Positions 61,886-64,000 of a stretch of 64,000 nucleotides of DNA are shown here, piece by piece. Origin of the DNA: Rotaria socialis (Eukaryota; Rotifera; Eurotatoria; Philodinida; Philodinidae); contig CAJNYU010003505.1 of assembly GCA_905331475.1 (NCBI GenBank), forward strand, positions 149,442 through 213,441, read 5' to 3'. Positions within the stretch are counted from its first letter, which is position 1; each line of letters opens with the position of its first letter. Under the pieces are notes generated by a model. That model was not told where the DNA came from and did not search any database. It was given only the letters and a program-made list of their open reading frames with translations. The position numbers and the translations under genes are program-made.

Positions 61886-63164
61886 CCTTCGCTTTCGTTT
61901 TCGTTCTCTTTTCTCTTCTCTCTCCCCTTTTACTTCACCACCCGTTTTGATGCGCGTTTCTTCGTATGATTCTTCTATTTGTTTTCTTTTTTCTCTTTTT
62001 AATTACTTCTTGTTTTTTTTCTGTTTCTGTATTTACTACTCTTTTAACCCCGATACCAGCTGAGTTAATACCCGATATTACGATATTGTGGCGGCGGTAA
62101 AACTCTCTGCTTTTATGTTGTTACTTAATACTTCAATACATTAATCTCTCCTTATATTATCATGTAAGCACTTTCGAGTGTTACATGTAAGAGCAGAATT
62201 TTAAAAAACGGAAGTCATTGAACTCGGCGAGACTTATAATTTTGTTTGTCTCTAATTTTATCAAAGTATCAAACAGAATATAACTTTTCTTTGTATTGAA
62301 TTTCATTAGTAATCAAAGCTGTCAACATCAAACAAAAGTGATTACAAACTACTAAAAATATTTTTTCCTAGTTGCTCTATGATACAAAAGTCGAACAAAG
62401 ACTTTCCTTTATATGCATGTGTCAAAAAAAGAAACTATTTAAACGAGCTTGTGTCATTTCTATATGATCAAAGAAAGAAAAGTTAGAAATAAACAAGGTG
62501 CACTATAAGACATTGTGACAATAGAAACTAACAATATTCAGTACGAAATCAACTGAGACTGAGCCTGATCTATCGAAACTCAGGTAAGAATCAAACCTCA
62601 CGGATTTCAGTGACTGCGCTATCATTTAAGATTCTTAGGGAAATTTTTTTTTTACAACAGTAGAGTTGTACTCAAAAGATCGATCGGCAATAAGTTTGAG
62701 TCCAACATTTATGCTGAAACAGTATTTGGAATTATTTGTATACCCTAATCATAATAATATTATCAATGATGATAGCATTGTTTTCTGCTAGATAGAAAAC
62801 ATTTACTTATCCCTAGGAAGACACATATCCCTCTACATTCGCGATTATCTTGAATCAGCACTACGACTATTCGTTTAATAAAGTGTAGAAAATTTTAACA
62901 AGAAAGAGTTTCACGTTCTTTGATCGAAACATTTGAATAATGTAAGGTAAAATATGAGTAAAATTAAATTAATGAGGATACGCGTGTATTGACCATGAAT
63001 CAAAATAGGTTTCGTTGAGAATAAACTAATAATTATTCTAATTAAATTATAACACATTGAATTTGTTCATAATGTGTTTGGAAATAAATTAGGCTTGAGA
63101 ACAGGAAGAATTATGATAAATTTAATTTATATAAAAATCAGACACTGGATACTGAGTATTATAC

Positions 63165-63325
63165 TTGGTACTTTTGTACGTTTTTACTTGAAAATCTTGA
63201 GTATAAAGTCAATTCTTGCAGTACAAGTAATTTTACTTTTACTTTCAAAGTGCAATCAAGTACGAATATTGAGTACGAATTTACTTAAGTACCAGTACTT
63301 AGTACAAATGTACTTGAATGTTGTT
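63165..63325. repeat. TACTT/AAGTA-rich repeat
   Basis: Many alternating TACTT, AAGTAC and GAGTA words (for example TTGGTACTTTTGTACG, TTACTTAAGTACCAGTACTT) within 160 bp, a style seen in some DNA transposon ends; the family is not established. Confidence 0.6.
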
Positions 63326-63458
63326 GCTGATTGGTTACATTGATTTTTCAGTGGTGACTTGGGGCACAGGCAACGTAGGATATCTTGGGTCTGAATTCGA
63401 ATATTTCCTCAATGTATTCGCTCACAGAGGGGACCAAAACCCAAATTAGAGGGACCAA

Positions 63459-63481
63459 GATAGAGCTCGATGAGCTCTATC
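63459..63481. repeat. Perfect short palindrome
   Basis: GATAGAGCTC, then GAT, then GAGCTCTATC: 10-bp arms with a 3-bp loop. Confidence 0.85.
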
Positions 63482-64000
63482 GAATGGACACCTTTCCGAT
63501 TCGATTTCATTCTTGGATCCCCTCCGACAGGGCAAATCCGTGTCTCAACCCCAGATGTCTTTCGCAAATGATAGCTGTTTCTATTAAGCTTTCGAAATTG
63601 GACCGATCAGATTAGTTATCATATAATATATTGCGAGAGAAACTTTTTCTTTCGATTTTCATTTATTTTATACATGATTCTAAATTAGTTTTATCTTTTT
63701 CGTAAAATTTGGATTCCTTTGAACTGTTTGAGATGGCAATACGATAACGACATCATCGAATTTTTGTTTCATTATTTTGCTGAACGATAGGTATATGTGG
63801 AGGAAACGAAAAAAGTTATTAGTTAGTAAAGTCTTATCTGTACGAACGAAGAAAAAAAGCTTGTCAGCGCACCCCCATTGGGGCTAAAATGTGGAACTCA
63901 CATATTTCAGTCAGGTAGATACTGATCAAATAGAAGATTTATTTTTTCAGTGTAGTGAGATCATATTTTGTTCAAAAATAAGATAATAAAACCTGTTTAA

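Larger units (their letters stand above)
61886..64000. other. Right-edge repeat-like stretch
   Basis: No gene supported. It holds a pyrimidine-rich tract (61885-62045), an AAGTACTT/GTACTT-rich patch (63165-63325) and a perfect palindrome (63459-63481). Confidence 0.45.

Noticed and set aside
1-64000. CRISPR arrays, tRNA or rRNA genes
   Set aside because: No regularly spaced short repeats, no TTCGANNC-box cloverleaf and no rRNA-like block was found by eye; a tRNA scan would be needed to exclude a single divergent tRNA.

Overview
The window is eukaryotic, AT-rich nuclear DNA. Protein genes are split by many short introns (about 50-60 bp, GT-AG), a few introns reach 0.5-1 kb, and gene-poor stretches are full of inverted-repeat DNA elements. 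The gene content is animal: TFIIH p62, CK2 beta, an egghead-type mannosyltransferase, two ciliary/centriolar coiled-coil proteins, and rhodopsin-like neuropeptide-type receptors. Short introns, ATGs sitting directly behind splice acceptors, lineage-expanded F-box and receptor genes, and the transposon mix suggest a bdelloid rotifer or close relative. That organism call is inference from gene style; no species marker is present.

Layout, left to right. 0.6-2.7 kb (-): a three-exon F-box/LRR-like gene. 2.9-3.85 kb: a foldback element with an internal near-duplicate joined by a single N. 4.5-5.2 kb (+): a decayed homeobox gene. 6.1-6.8 kb (-): a three-exon orphan gene of 199 aa. 9.0-11.8 kb (-): CFAP210 (11 exons, 560 aa). 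12-17.5 kb: mostly non-coding. 17.5-26.2 kb (+): a tight co-oriented trio, egghead (465 aa), CK2 beta (234 aa) and GTF2H1/TFIIH p62 (538 aa); the last ATG lies about 160 nt past the CK2 beta poly(A) signal and directly behind an acceptor, which suggests spliced-leader trans-splicing. 28.8-30.4 kb: two foldback elements. 31.2-32.2 kb: a broken receptor copy. 36.7-37.7 kb (+): its intact paralogue. 37.9-40.0 kb: a dead mariner element with complete terminal repeats, broken by another insertion and by a 442-bp assembly gap. 40.6-41.6 kb (-): a single-exon TBC (RabGAP) protein. 42.5-44.9 kb (-): a single-pass membrane protein gene that looks damaged. 46.8-47.4 kb (+): a 92-aa protein with three identical-type EF-loop repeats and its own TATA box. 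49.3-54.3 kb (-): ODF2/cenexin (10 exons, 783 aa). 54.8-61.9 kb: a cluster of non-autonomous inverted-repeat elements, some nested. 62-64 kb: repeat-like DNA.

Several genes fit common functions: CFAP210 (axonemal doublet inner protein) and ODF2 (basal-body appendage scaffold) both serve cilia, while GTF2H1 and CK2 beta are nuclear/housekeeping regulators. Exon boundaries given below were worked out by hand from reading frame, splice sites and family resemblance; all joined exons keep frame unless a break is stated.
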